From an uncultured Bacteroidales bacterium (lineage in GTDB: Bacteria > Bacteroidota > Bacteroidia > Bacteroidales > UBA932), in assembly GCA_900319405.1 (NCBI GenBank), contig ONOH01000011.1:34612-98611 (forward strand): DNA of 64,000 nucleotides. Direction: 5' to 3'. This document shows positions 24,120 to 32,304 of this stretch, in pieces. Both the position numbers and the translations under genes were made by a program. Below the pieces are notes generated by a model. That model was not told the origin of the DNA, did not search any database, and saw nothing but the letters and a program-made list of their open reading frames with translations. Position 1 is the first letter of the stretch, and each line of letters begins with the position of its first letter.

Positions 24120-26087
24120 CTAATCCACAAACACCATCTCATCAAAGAGATAGTCGGCGTGCCCCACCTCTTTGATGACGAAGAGGAGGTAGCGGACATC
24201 CAGGGAGATGTTGCGGCAGATTTCGGGGTCGTACACGAGGTCGCTCATGGTGCCTTCCCATACACGGTCGAAGTTGATGCCCACCAGGTTCCCATCTGCG
24301 TTCAGGACAGGGCTTCCGGAGTTGCCGCCGGTGGTGTGGTTGGTGGCCAGGAAGCAAACGGGCTGGTCTTCGAAGCCGCCGCGGGCATAGATGTCACGCA
24401 GCACCTGGGGGATGTTGTAGTCGAAGATGTCCGGATTGTCCTTCTCGATGATGCCGCGGAGGGTGGAGACAGGGTTGTACCACACGGCATCCACGGGACG
24501 GTAACCGGCCACCTTGCCGTAGGCTACGCGGAGGGTGAGGTTGGCGTCGGGGTAGAAGTTGCGCTCATTCTCGAACTCCATCTGGCCCTGCATGTAGTCC
24601 CGGTACACCAGGTTGATGCTCTGGTTGAGCTCGGTTACCGGCGGGACGATGGCGGTGGAGAAATGGTTGTTGAGGGCGTCGGAAAGGGCCTTGGCCTCGT
24701 TGTCGTCGGCAAATACGGCATCCTTCCAGGCTTCCATGGAGCCGTATTGGGCGCGCTTGTCCAGGAAATACGGGGGCTTGTAGATGTCTTCCAAGGCCTG
24801 GTCGAAGGCCGTCATCATGGCTACGAAGCTTTCTTCGTCAATGGGCCGGTAGTAGTCCTTGGTATTGAAGCGATTGCTGCGGACCATCTGAAGCCGTTCG
24901 ATGGTGAGGACCGTCTCGCGATAGTATTCGTAGGCGCGGTAGAGGGGGTTTCGGGCGGCATACAACTGTGCCAGCCGGTCGGTGACGCCCTCGTAGCGGG
25001 TTCCTGCGGCCCACTCGGCGAAACGCTTTTCATAGTCCTGCTTCACCGGAACGACCTTGTTCTTGCGAAGTCCCTTTTCCTCTCCCTGCCACTTTTTCCA
25101 GGCATTGGCCACGCTTGCAAACTTGGAAGAGTACTGGATGCGAACGGCCTGGCTCTGGTCCATGTGCTTTTTCATCAGCCCCAGCCGGGTGGTGCGGAGG
25201 GCGATTTTCTCCGGATCCGAGACGTCCTGAATGTAGCGGACTGCCTCGGAGTGGATGTATTCCTGGGTGCTTCCCGGGCAGCCATAGACAAAGGTGAAAT
25301 CGCCTTCCTTCACGCCTGCGCGGGAAATTTTCAGGGATTTTTTGGGCCGATAAGGCACGTTGGCCTCGTTGTAATCGGCCGGCATGTTGTCCTGCCCGGC
25401 GTAGATGCGGAAGATGGAGAAGTCTCCGGTGTGGCGGGGCCACATCCAGTTGTCGGTTTCTCCGCCGAATTTGCCGATGGAGGAGGGGGGAGCGCCCACC
25501 AGCCGCACGTCGCGGTACTCGCGGAAAACGAAAAGGAAGTACTGGTTGCCGTAGTACAGGGCCTCAACGCTGGCTTTCAGGCCGTTTCCTTCCTTGACGG
25601 CATCGGCCTTGAGCTTGTCGCTGTTCTTCTTGATGAGGGCCTGGCGCTGCTCTTCGTCCATCTTGGCGGGCTTGTAGCCTTTGAGCACGGTGGCGGTTAC
25701 GTCCTCCATCCTTTCCAGGAAGCGGACGGTGAGCCCCGGGTTGGGGAGCTCCTGGGAGCGGTTCATGGCCCAGAAGCCGTCCTTCAGGTAGTCGTGTTCC
25801 ACGGAGGAGTGCCGCTGGATGAAACTGTAGCCACAGTGGTGGTTGGTGAAAAGGAGGCCTGCGTCACTGACCAGTTCGCCGGTGCAGCCGCTGCCGAAGA
25901 GCACCACGGCATCTTTCAGGCTGGCCTGGTTCACGCTGTAAATGTCTTCGGCCGTGAGCTGGAAGCCTTTGGCCTGCATATCGCCGATTCTTTGGGAAAT
26001 GAGGGCCGGCAGCCACATGCCTTCATCGGCCTTCAGGGGTTGGAGGGCGGCTCCGAGGATGGCCGCAAAGAGAAAGATTTTTTTCAT
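24120..26087 (-). CDS. S46 family dipeptidyl peptidase, DPP11-like
   Basis: Read from ATG 26087 the 655-aa product has a signal peptide (MKKIFLFAA...QPLKA), the catalytic-His region LLFTNHHCGYSFIQ and the Ser motif TGGNSGSPVLNADG. The residue 18 after the catalytic Ser is Arg (NFDRVW), the position that in Porphyromonas DPP11 selects Asp/Glu at P1, where DPP7 has Gly; acidic-specific cleavage is therefore expected. It releases dipeptides in the periplasm for amino-acid nutrition. At 655 residues it is shorter than the usual 700-720. A 65-base piece of its sequence (24581-24645) is copied at 9438-9502. Antisense open frames across it are shadows. Confidence 0.85.
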   Translation of the reverse strand: MKKIFLFAAILGAALQPLKADEGMWLPALISQRIGDMQAKGFQLTAEDIYSVNQASLKDAVVLFGSGCTGELVSDAGLLFTNHHCGYSFIQRHSSVEHDYLKDGFWAMNRSQELPNPGLTVRFLERMEDVTATVLKGYKPAKMDEEQRQALIKKNSDKLKADAVKEGNGLKASVEALYYGNQYFLFVFREYRDVRLVGAPPSSIGKFGGETDNWMWPRHTGDFSIFRIYAGQDNMPADYNEANVPYRPKKSLKISRAGVKEGDFTFVYGCPGSTQEYIHSEAVRYIQDVSDPEKIALRTTRLGLMKKHMDQSQAVRIQYSSKFASVANAWKKWQGEEKGLRKNKVVPVKQDYEKRFAEWAAGTRYEGVTDRLAQLYAARNPLYRAYEYYRETVLTIERLQMVRSNRFNTKDYYRPIDEESFVAMMTAFDQALEDIYKPPYFLDKRAQYGSMEAWKDAVFADDNEAKALSDALNNHFSTAIVPPVTELNQSINLVYRDYMQGQMEFENERNFYPDANLTLRVAYGKVAGYRPVDAVWYNPVSTLRGIIEKDNPDIFDYNIPQVLRDIYARGGFEDQPVCFLATNHTTGGNSGSPVLNADGNLVGINFDRVWEGTMSDLVYDPEICRNISLDVRYLLFVIKEVGHADYLFDEMVFVD

Positions 26088-26097
26088 TTTGATCGGT

Positions 26098-27042
26098 TTA
26101 GTTGTATTTTCCAAAAGGGAAGAAGCGGGGGACGGATGCGCAGTAGCGCGCATACTCGGGGTATTTGCTGCCGCTGATCTGCTCGCCCAGGGCCGAACTG
26201 CCCAGAAACAGCACCACCAGCAACAGGGCGCCGATGACACTCCAGTTGAAAAGGCCGATACCGGCGCCGACCGAGAAAATGTAGAACGAAATCCAGCTTC
26301 CCTGCTCGGCAAAATAATTGGGATGCCGGCTGCGGTTCCAGAGGCCGCGGGTATTGAAGCCTTTATTGTAGGGCTCCGGCAGTTCCTCCAGCTTTTTGCC
26401 GGCGTTGATCTGGGCCCATTTGCTGGTCTGGAAAGCCCACTGCTGCTCGTCGGCAATGGTTTCATAGAGGATGAACCCGGCCATCAGCACGGCGGCCAGC
26501 GTGTCCACCGGGCCGAAGGGAACGGCGGAGCCCAGGGAGACCAGCGCCGGGAAGGTGGTCATCAGGACCAGGGCGTTCTGGTACACGGAAATGAAAAGGA
26601 GGTTGAAGAGCATCCAGGTCCATCGTTTGCTGAAAGCGGAACCGCTGCGGAGGATGGCCCAGCGGTAATCTTCCTCTCCTTCCCAGAATTTAAGCCGATA
26701 GGCGCCTTTGCGGGCGAAATTGAAGGTGAGGCGCACGCCCCACAGGGTAGCGAGGACGGCCATCACCACCAGACGGGTTTCCATCCCGCCTTTGGCGGCG
26801 ATGATCCAGGTATAGATGATGGGGAGGATGCTCCAGAGCTTGTCCATCTGGCTGTTGTTTCCGGTGAGCTCTCCTACGATAAAGCAATAGGCCGCACTGA
26901 TGGCGCAGACGGTCAGGAGGGTTCTGAGGGTCTCCATTTGCAGGGGAGACAGGGCGGGTCCCACATAGATGTACAGCAGGGGACACACAATCAGGGACAG
27001 GCCGATAAGGGTTCCCATCAGGGGAATGTTCATTTTAGGCAT
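26098..27042 (-). CDS. DUF1295 (steroid 5-alpha-reductase-like) membrane protein
   Basis: A 314-aa multi-pass membrane protein with the DUF1295 signature in its second half: GLWNRSRHPNYFAEQGSW, a Trp-rich middle (RWTWMLFN) and the closing KYPEYARYCASVPRFFPF. The family includes NADPH-dependent reductases and isoprenylcysteine-methyltransferase-like folds; the substrate is unknown. It lies between two minus-strand genes with short gaps (10 and 21 bases), so it may be in an operon with them. Confidence 0.8.
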   Translation of the reverse strand: MPKMNIPLMGTLIGLSLIVCPLLYIYVGPALSPLQMETLRTLLTVCAISAAYCFIVGELTGNNSQMDKLWSILPIIYTWIIAAKGGMETRLVVMAVLATLWGVRLTFNFARKGAYRLKFWEGEEDYRWAILRSGSAFSKRWTWMLFNLLFISVYQNALVLMTTFPALVSLGSAVPFGPVDTLAAVLMAGFILYETIADEQQWAFQTSKWAQINAGKKLEELPEPYNKGFNTRGLWNRSRHPNYFAEQGSWISFYIFSVGAGIGLFNWSVIGALLLVVLFLGSSALGEQISGSKYPEYARYCASVPRFFPFGKYN

Positions 27043-27063
27043 CTGTGAATAGGTTTTGCTTTG

Positions 27064-27696
27064 TCAAATCAGAAGGTCTTCCACCTGCAGTTTGGGCACA
27101 TAGTGGACGCCTTCCTTTCGGTAGTAGGTAAGGCTATCTCCGGATGTCGCCGGCACCAGGTAGATGGATTCGGCTGGCTTGCCGATGGCGATGACCGCCA
27201 GGGGCTCCAGCGGGAGCGCCAGGGCTTCCCGAAGGGCTTCTTTCCGGAAGTTGAGAATGAAAATGCCTCCGAGGCCCATTTCGGTGGCCTTGAGCAGGAT
27301 GCTTTGGCCGGCAAAGCCCAGGTCTATGCCGATGACGCGGTCTTCGGGAACGTTGCTGCAGACGACGATAAAAGCCTGCGGCTCGCTGCCGGGATGGGGA
27401 AGATGCTCCCGGGGCAGGGCGGCGCCCAGTGTGATAAGGGGAAGGATCTTGCCGGCCTTGCCGGACGTGACCAGATGGAAGCGGAGCGCCTGGCGGTTCA
27501 TGCCCGAGGCCGTCAGCGTAGTTGCCTTGACCAGTTCCCGGAGTTCCTGCTCCGTGACCACCCTATCCGGATCGTATCCCCGGTAACTGCGGTTGCGGTG
27601 GAGAAGGGTGTCCAGGGAGGGATGGGAGCGGCGCACCGTCTTTTTCCGCCGTTCTTCGATTTCCTGTTTCCGGTATTCCAGATAGTTGTCTGCCAT
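27064..27696 (-). CDS. Nitroreductase family FMN enzyme
   Basis: The 210-aa product has the nitroreductase fold: RNRSYRGYDPDRVVTEQEL, ATTLTASGMNRQALRFHLV and GLGGIFILN, with FMN-binding Arg and Ser/Asn residues. It would transfer electrons from NAD(P)H to nitro compounds, quinones or flavins; the natural substrate is not visible. It has its own -7 box at 27704-27711. Confidence 0.82.
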   Translation of the reverse strand: MADNYLEYRKQEIEERRKKTVRRSHPSLDTLLHRNRSYRGYDPDRVVTEQELRELVKATTLTASGMNRQALRFHLVTSGKAGKILPLITLGAALPREHLPHPGSEPQAFIVVCSNVPEDRVIGIDLGFAGQSILLKATEMGLGGIFILNFRKEALREALALPLEPLAVIAIGKPAESIYLVPATSGDSLTYYRKEGVHYVPKLQVEDLLI

Positions 27697-27703
27697 AGGG
27701 ATA

Positions 27704-27711
27704 CAAAATTA
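27704..27711 (-). promoter_or_regulatory. -7 promoter box for the nitroreductase gene
   Basis: TAATTTTG on the minus strand at 27711-27704, 8 bases from ATG 27696, matches TAnnTTTG. The leader would be almost absent. Confidence 0.5.
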
Positions 27712-27757
27712 CGCAAAGTTTCGGAATATATGCATACTCTACCTCCGCTAAATTTTT

Positions 27758-27765
27758 TATCTTTG
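27758..27765 (+). promoter_or_regulatory. -7 promoter box for the AI-2E transporter gene
   Basis: TATCTTTG at 27758-27765 is a consensus box, 20 bases upstream of ATG 27786. A -33 element is not clear. Confidence 0.6.
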
Positions 27766-27785
27766 TTGCTGAAAGCTTAAATGGT

Positions 27786-28937
27786 ATGGAAAACGAAAGG
27801 AATATCGACATTCTTTCCGGCTGGATCATGAAGCTGGCTGTGCTGGCCGTTGTCCTGGCGGGCTGCTGGTACTTCCGCAGTGTCCTGGTCTATGTGCTGG
27901 TGGCCTTCGTGATTTCGCTCATCGGCCACCCCCTGATGCGTATTCTCCGCAAATTCAGGATAAAGGGAAAGGCCTTGCCGGATGCTGTGCTGGCCGTTTT
28001 TACCCTCGTGATTATTCTTCTGACCATCTCCCTTTTCGTGACGCAGATGGTGCCGGTGGTGATGCATATCGTCCGGGATGCTTCGGTCATGAACAGCCAG
28101 GACATTCCCTATAATTCCCTCCTGGACCGGCTGAACGGCTCTCTGGTGGGGCTGTTCCCGGCCCTGGGAGAGGACTTTAACCTGGTCTCCATGCTCCTGG
28201 AGCAAATCCATTCGGTAGTGAGCCTGTCCAATGTGACCTCCCTCATCGGTTCCGTGGCTTCCGTGGCCGCCAGCATCGGCGTAGGGCTATTCTCCGTGGT
28301 TTTCATATCCTTTTTCTTCATAAAGGACGACCATCTCTTCTGCAAAATCATCCGTGCTTTGGTTCCGGACAGGATTGAAAGCAGCGTGGAGAACACCGTG
28401 GATGACATCACCCACCTGCTGTCGCGTTACTTTCTGGGCCTGGTTGTGGAAGTGATCGGCGTCATCCTGGTGGATTTCCTGGGACTTTGGCTTGTCGCCC
28501 GGGTCGGTGCCCATTACGCAATAGGCATCGCTTTTATCGCCGGCGTGCTCAACGTGATTCCGTACGTGGGTCCGCTCATCGGAGAGCTCATCGGCGTCCT
28601 TCTCTGCGTGGTGCTCAAGTACGGTGCAGGGGTGGGGCTGAATGTCCCCATCCTGGTCTTCGCCTTCATCGTCCTGGCCGTCATGCTCACGGCTCAGCTC
28701 ATCGACAACTTTGTCTATCAGCCCCTTATCTATTCTACCAGCATCAAGTCCACTCCGCTGGAAATCTTCATCGTCCTGCTGGTGGCGGGACGTCTCGGCG
28801 GTACGGCAGGTCTTCTGGTAGGCATTCCCGCCTACACGGTGGTGCGTGTGGTGGCCGCCCGCTTTTTCTATAACCACAAAGCCGTCCAGCGCCTGATCCC
28901 GGACATCGAAAAGGAAAATACCCGCTGGATGATATAA
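27786..28937 (+). CDS. AI-2E family transporter
   Basis: The 383-aa protein has about eight membrane segments and the family's conserved parts: a hydrophobic start, the central soluble domain (about 80-190) with FISFFFIKDDH, then GVLNVIPYVGPLIGE and LIDNFVYQPLIYS. The family includes an autoinducer-2 exporter in E. coli and sodium/proton antiporters; substrate cannot be assigned. The purine nucleoside phosphorylase gene follows 30 bases later. Confidence 0.85.
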   Translation: MENERNIDILSGWIMKLAVLAVVLAGCWYFRSVLVYVLVAFVISLIGHPLMRILRKFRIKGKALPDAVLAVFTLVIILLTISLFVTQMVPVVMHIVRDASVMNSQDIPYNSLLDRLNGSLVGLFPALGEDFNLVSMLLEQIHSVVSLSNVTSLIGSVASVAASIGVGLFSVVFISFFFIKDDHLFCKIIRALVPDRIESSVENTVDDITHLLSRYFLGLVVEVIGVILVDFLGLWLVARVGAHYAIGIAFIAGVLNVIPYVGPLIGELIGVLLCVVLKYGAGVGLNVPILVFAFIVLAVMLTAQLIDNFVYQPLIYSTSIKSTPLEIFIVLLVAGRLGGTAGLLVGIPAYTVVRVVAARFFYNHKAVQRLIPDIEKENTRWMI

Positions 28938-28967
28938 CAGCAACGACGATAACAACCCAACACTGAA

Positions 28968-29681
28968 ATGAGTAAGAATAACACCCCCACTCCCCACATC
29001 GGGGCCAAAAAAGGAGAAATCGCTCCCTTTGTGATCATGGCCGGAGATCCGCTCCGTGCCAAGTATATGGCAGAGCACTATCTGGAGAATCCGGTCCTGT
29101 TCAATACTGTGCGCAACATGCTGGGCTATACGGGCACTTACAAGGGAAAGCCCGTGAGCGTGATGGGCCACGGGATGGGCATCCCCTCCATCGCCATCTA
29201 CACCTATGAGCTCTTCAACTTTTATGGTGTCAGGAACATTGTTCGCATCGGCTCCTGCGGGGCCATCCAGAAGGATCTGAAGATAGGAGACCTGATTCTG
29301 GCGATGGGCGCCTGCACGGATTCCAACTATGCGGCCCAGTACCAGCTCCCGGGTACCTACGCTCCCATTGCCGATTACGACCTCCTCACCAAGGCCGTAA
29401 ACGCCTGTAAGAAAATGAAGTATCGTTACCAGGTGGGCAACGTCCTTTCTTCGGACATGTTCTATTCCGACACGCCGGGAACCGAGAATTGGATGAAGAT
29501 GGGCGTCCTGGCTGTAGAAATGGAGGCGGCCGCCCTGTATATGAACGCTGTCCGCAGCGGAAACAAGGCAATGGCGCTGTTCACCGTTTCCGACCACATC
29601 CTCACCGGTGAGGCCACTACCTCTGAAGAAAGACAGACCACGTTCACCAAAATGATGGACGTGGCCCTTTCTCTGCTGTAA
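28968..29681 (+). CDS. deoD: Purine nucleoside phosphorylase, DeoD type
   Basis: The 237-aa product has the trimeric/hexameric PNP signatures: MAGDPLRAKYMAE, RIGSCGA, AVEMEAAALYMNA and SDHILTGE. It phosphorolyses purine nucleosides to base and ribose-1-phosphate in cytoplasmic salvage. Position downstream of a membrane transporter suggests nucleoside use, and a second nucleoside phosphorylase lies at 31414-32298. Confidence 0.92.
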   Translation: MSKNNTPTPHIGAKKGEIAPFVIMAGDPLRAKYMAEHYLENPVLFNTVRNMLGYTGTYKGKPVSVMGHGMGIPSIAIYTYELFNFYGVRNIVRIGSCGAIQKDLKIGDLILAMGACTDSNYAAQYQLPGTYAPIADYDLLTKAVNACKKMKYRYQVGNVLSSDMFYSDTPGTENWMKMGVLAVEMEAAALYMNAVRSGNKAMALFTVSDHILTGEATTSEERQTTFTKMMDVALSLL

Positions 29682-29690
29682 GGATATCCT

Positions 29691-31349
29691 CTATTCCGGC
29701 CTTACGTAACGCTTGCCGGTCTGTGCTTTCATGGCGTCGATAAACGCGGGAGCATATGCCGGTGACGTATGGCGTCCGGGAAGGACCTCCCCGTCCTTGC
29801 TGGGGCGCATGACCTGGTCGTTGTGCTTCACTACCAGGAACTTGAACAGCTTGTCCCAGCGCTTCATCATCTTGTCGGTGTAGCCGATGGTAGTGGTGGT
29901 GACGTATTCGATCCGTTCACCTTCGGTGAATTCCCCGGCCTTGGCGTCCACGGCGGCCTGTTCCGCCTCGAAATAGTCTTCCAGTTCCGTCTGTGCCTCC
30001 AGGAGGTCCGGATACAGGGCGCTCCAACGGGGATAGACCATGTTGGCTACCATATTGTTCATCCAGAAGGCGCTTTCAAAGGAGAATTCCAGGGTGTTGT
30101 TCTCCTGGCGGAAGGGGTCCGGAAGGCGGTTGATGCCGCAATAGACGGGCACGTAGGCCACCATCGTGGCATCGTCCATATTGAAATAGGTAATCCCGCC
30201 CACGGCGTCGGGCAGCCAGGAGCGCATCCGGCACACCAGGGTCATCGCGCTCTGAGGGCAGCCGATGGGGCGCTCGCGGAACATCTTGGTGCCGTCGGAG
30301 GCCTCGAAATTCACAGGCTGGTTGCGGTAAGGAGAAGCCCAGGGACCGGCGCTCATATCGATCGTCATATCCAGGGCGGTGCCCTCGTAATGGTCTCTCA
30401 TGTCGTTTTGGATGTCCCGGTAGCTGACGGGCTTGTCGGGAACAATCCAAAGGGGCAGGTGGTCGATTTCCGACATGTCTCCGTTGATGAAGGGAAGGTA
30501 GGCATCCATCACGGCATCCTCGCTGTGCCGGCGGTAAAAACTCCAAACGCGGGCTTCGCAGGCGCGGATTTTACTGAAGGTCATAGGCTGATAGGCCTCG
30601 CGGAAGCTGAAATCGGCATCTTTCCCGTCGAAATAACCCATCTCTCGGGCGAAGGAAATGACATCGGCGCTATACATGCACTGCCCGTCGGGGGTGATGC
30701 AGAAGCCCAGTTTCTTATCTGCCTTTTTGACCTGGGGGAACTGCTGGATGCGGCTGGAGTTGGCATAGGCGCAGATGGCATCGTCAGGGACGCGGAGGGC
30801 TACCCACACGACGCCCTTGCGGCCTTTTCCCTTTCCGATGAGCTCCATTATCCAGGCCTCTTCCTTGTCGCAGACGGCGAAGGATTCTCCGGTTTCGTTG
30901 TAGCCGTATTCCTGTGCCAGCTCGTGCATTACCCGGATGGCTTCCCGCGCCGATGCCGAGCGCTGAAGGGCGATCTGCATCAGGTTGAAATAATCCAGGT
31001 AGCCTTCCGGGTTCCTGAGTTCCGGCCGGCCGCTCCAGGTGGTTTCCATGATGGAAACCTGCTTTTCGTTCATTAGGCCCACGACCGAGTAGGTGTAGGG
31101 AGCCTGGCGGATGTAATTGATCTGACCGCCCCGGCTGCGGACGGCCACCATTTCCGAGGGGTCGTGTTTCCCGGCAGGCAGGTGGGACAGCGAGGTAATG
31201 TAGCCGAAGCTGTCGCAGTTGTAGGTGCAGATGACGCTTCCGTCCACGGAAGCCTTCTTGCCAACGATAAGATTGGTGCAGGCATCTGATTGGAAGCCCG
31301 ATGCCAGGAGCAGGGTGGCGGCTATGGCCACAAAGGTGATTCTTTTCAT
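29691..31349 (-). CDS. Secreted C69-family dipeptidase
   Basis: The 552-aa protein begins with a signal peptide and then SDACTNLIVG, in which the Cys (about residue 24) becomes the N-terminal nucleophile typical of peptidase C69 (NTN hydrolase fold). The body contains the family's GESFAVCDKEEAWIMEL and CITPDGQCMYSAD segments. It cleaves dipeptides, complementing the S46 dipeptidyl peptidase above. The -7 box is only 6 bases upstream of ATG, implying a near-leaderless mRNA. Confidence 0.85.
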   Translation of the reverse strand: MKRITFVAIAATLLLASGFQSDACTNLIVGKKASVDGSVICTYNCDSFGYITSLSHLPAGKHDPSEMVAVRSRGGQINYIRQAPYTYSVVGLMNEKQVSIMETTWSGRPELRNPEGYLDYFNLMQIALQRSASAREAIRVMHELAQEYGYNETGESFAVCDKEEAWIMELIGKGKGRKGVVWVALRVPDDAICAYANSSRIQQFPQVKKADKKLGFCITPDGQCMYSADVISFAREMGYFDGKDADFSFREAYQPMTFSKIRACEARVWSFYRRHSEDAVMDAYLPFINGDMSEIDHLPLWIVPDKPVSYRDIQNDMRDHYEGTALDMTIDMSAGPWASPYRNQPVNFEASDGTKMFRERPIGCPQSAMTLVCRMRSWLPDAVGGITYFNMDDATMVAYVPVYCGINRLPDPFRQENNTLEFSFESAFWMNNMVANMVYPRWSALYPDLLEAQTELEDYFEAEQAAVDAKAGEFTEGERIEYVTTTTIGYTDKMMKRWDKLFKFLVVKHNDQVMRPSKDGEVLPGRHTSPAYAPAFIDAMKAQTGKRYVRPE

Positions 31350-31354
31350 AGTTT

Positions 31355-31391
31355 CAAAGATAGCGAAAATCCCGAATAATCATTATCTTTG
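31355..31391. promoter_or_regulatory. Divergent promoters for the dipeptidase and nucleoside phosphorylase
   Basis: Minus-strand TATCTTTG at 31362-31355 serves the C69 gene; plus-strand TATCTTTG at 31384-31391 serves the nucleoside phosphorylase with ATG at 31414. The two boxes are 21 bases apart, so polymerases could compete. Confidence 0.7.
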
Positions 31392-31413
31392 CGAAAGAAA
31401 AAACCACATTTTT

Positions 31414-32298
31414 ATGAGAATCCCTGAATCAGAGTTCATTATTAACGGAGACGGCTCCGCTTTCCATATTCATCTGAAGCCCGAACAACTGGCCGACAAT
31501 GTCATAATGATGGGAGATCCCGGCCGCGTGGATATGCTGGCCGACTATCTTACCGACATCGAATGCCGCAACGCTTCGCGCGAGTTTGTTTCCGTCACCG
31601 GAAAATACAATGGAAAGCGCATCACCGCGCTGTCCCACGGTATCGGCCCGGACAATATCGACATCGTGATGACGGAACTGGACGCCCTGGCCAACATCGA
31701 CTTCGAAACCCGCGAGGTTAAGCCCGTCCACCGCAGCTTGAATATCCTGCGAATCGGTACTACGGGGGCCCTCCATGCCGATATTCCGCTGGGGAGTTAC
31801 CTCCTCTCCCACATCAGCGTAGGCTTCGACGGGGTGATGAACTGGTACGAAAATCGCAAGAAGGTCACCATCCCCACGGTGGAGGCGGCCTTCAAAAAGC
31901 ATATGAACTGGGATCCCACCCTTCCTTCTCCCTATTTCGTAAAGGCATCGGACAAAATCATCGGGCTGATGAAAGATGTCACCCTGAAGGGCGTCACCAT
32001 ATCGGCCCCCGGCTTTTATGGCCCCCAGGGCCGCGTGGTCCGCATTCCGCTGGCCATGCCCGATATGCTGGAGAACATCGAGAGTTTCCGTTTCACGATG
32101 GGGAAAGAGGAACTGCGCATCACCAACTTCGAGATGGAAAGCTCCCCGCTGGCCGGTATGGCCGCCCTGCTGGGCCACCATGCCTGCACCGTGTGCTGTG
32201 TCATCGCCAACCGCCACCTCAAGAGCTCCAATCCGGACTACAAGCCCGCCATCCGCAGACTCGTAGAAATTTCCCTGGAGAAACTATCCACCCTGTAA
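31414..32298 (+). CDS. Nucleoside phosphorylase (uridine phosphorylase-like)
   Basis: From ATG 31414 the 294-aa product shows MMGDPGRVDMLADYL, LSHGIGPDNIDIVMTELD, LRIGTTGAL and FEMESSPLAGMAALLGH, the phosphate, ribose and base-site motifs of the nucleoside phosphorylase superfamily. Upstream in-frame sequence belongs to the opposite-strand gene. It likely releases pyrimidine bases, but the exact substrate is not certain. Confidence 0.85.
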   Translation: MRIPESEFIINGDGSAFHIHLKPEQLADNVIMMGDPGRVDMLADYLTDIECRNASREFVSVTGKYNGKRITALSHGIGPDNIDIVMTELDALANIDFETREVKPVHRSLNILRIGTTGALHADIPLGSYLLSHISVGFDGVMNWYENRKKVTIPTVEAAFKKHMNWDPTLPSPYFVKASDKIIGLMKDVTLKGVTISAPGFYGPQGRVVRIPLAMPDMLENIESFRFTMGKEELRITNFEMESSPLAGMAALLGHHACTVCCVIANRHLKSSNPDYKPAIRRLVEISLEKLSTL

Positions 32299-32304
32299 GC
32301 GAAA

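Noticed and set aside
23988-26177. Long open frame on the plus strand across the S46 peptidase gene
   Set aside because: It is antisense to a recognisable secreted peptidase; long shadow frames are expected in this GC-rich DNA, and its sequence matches no family.
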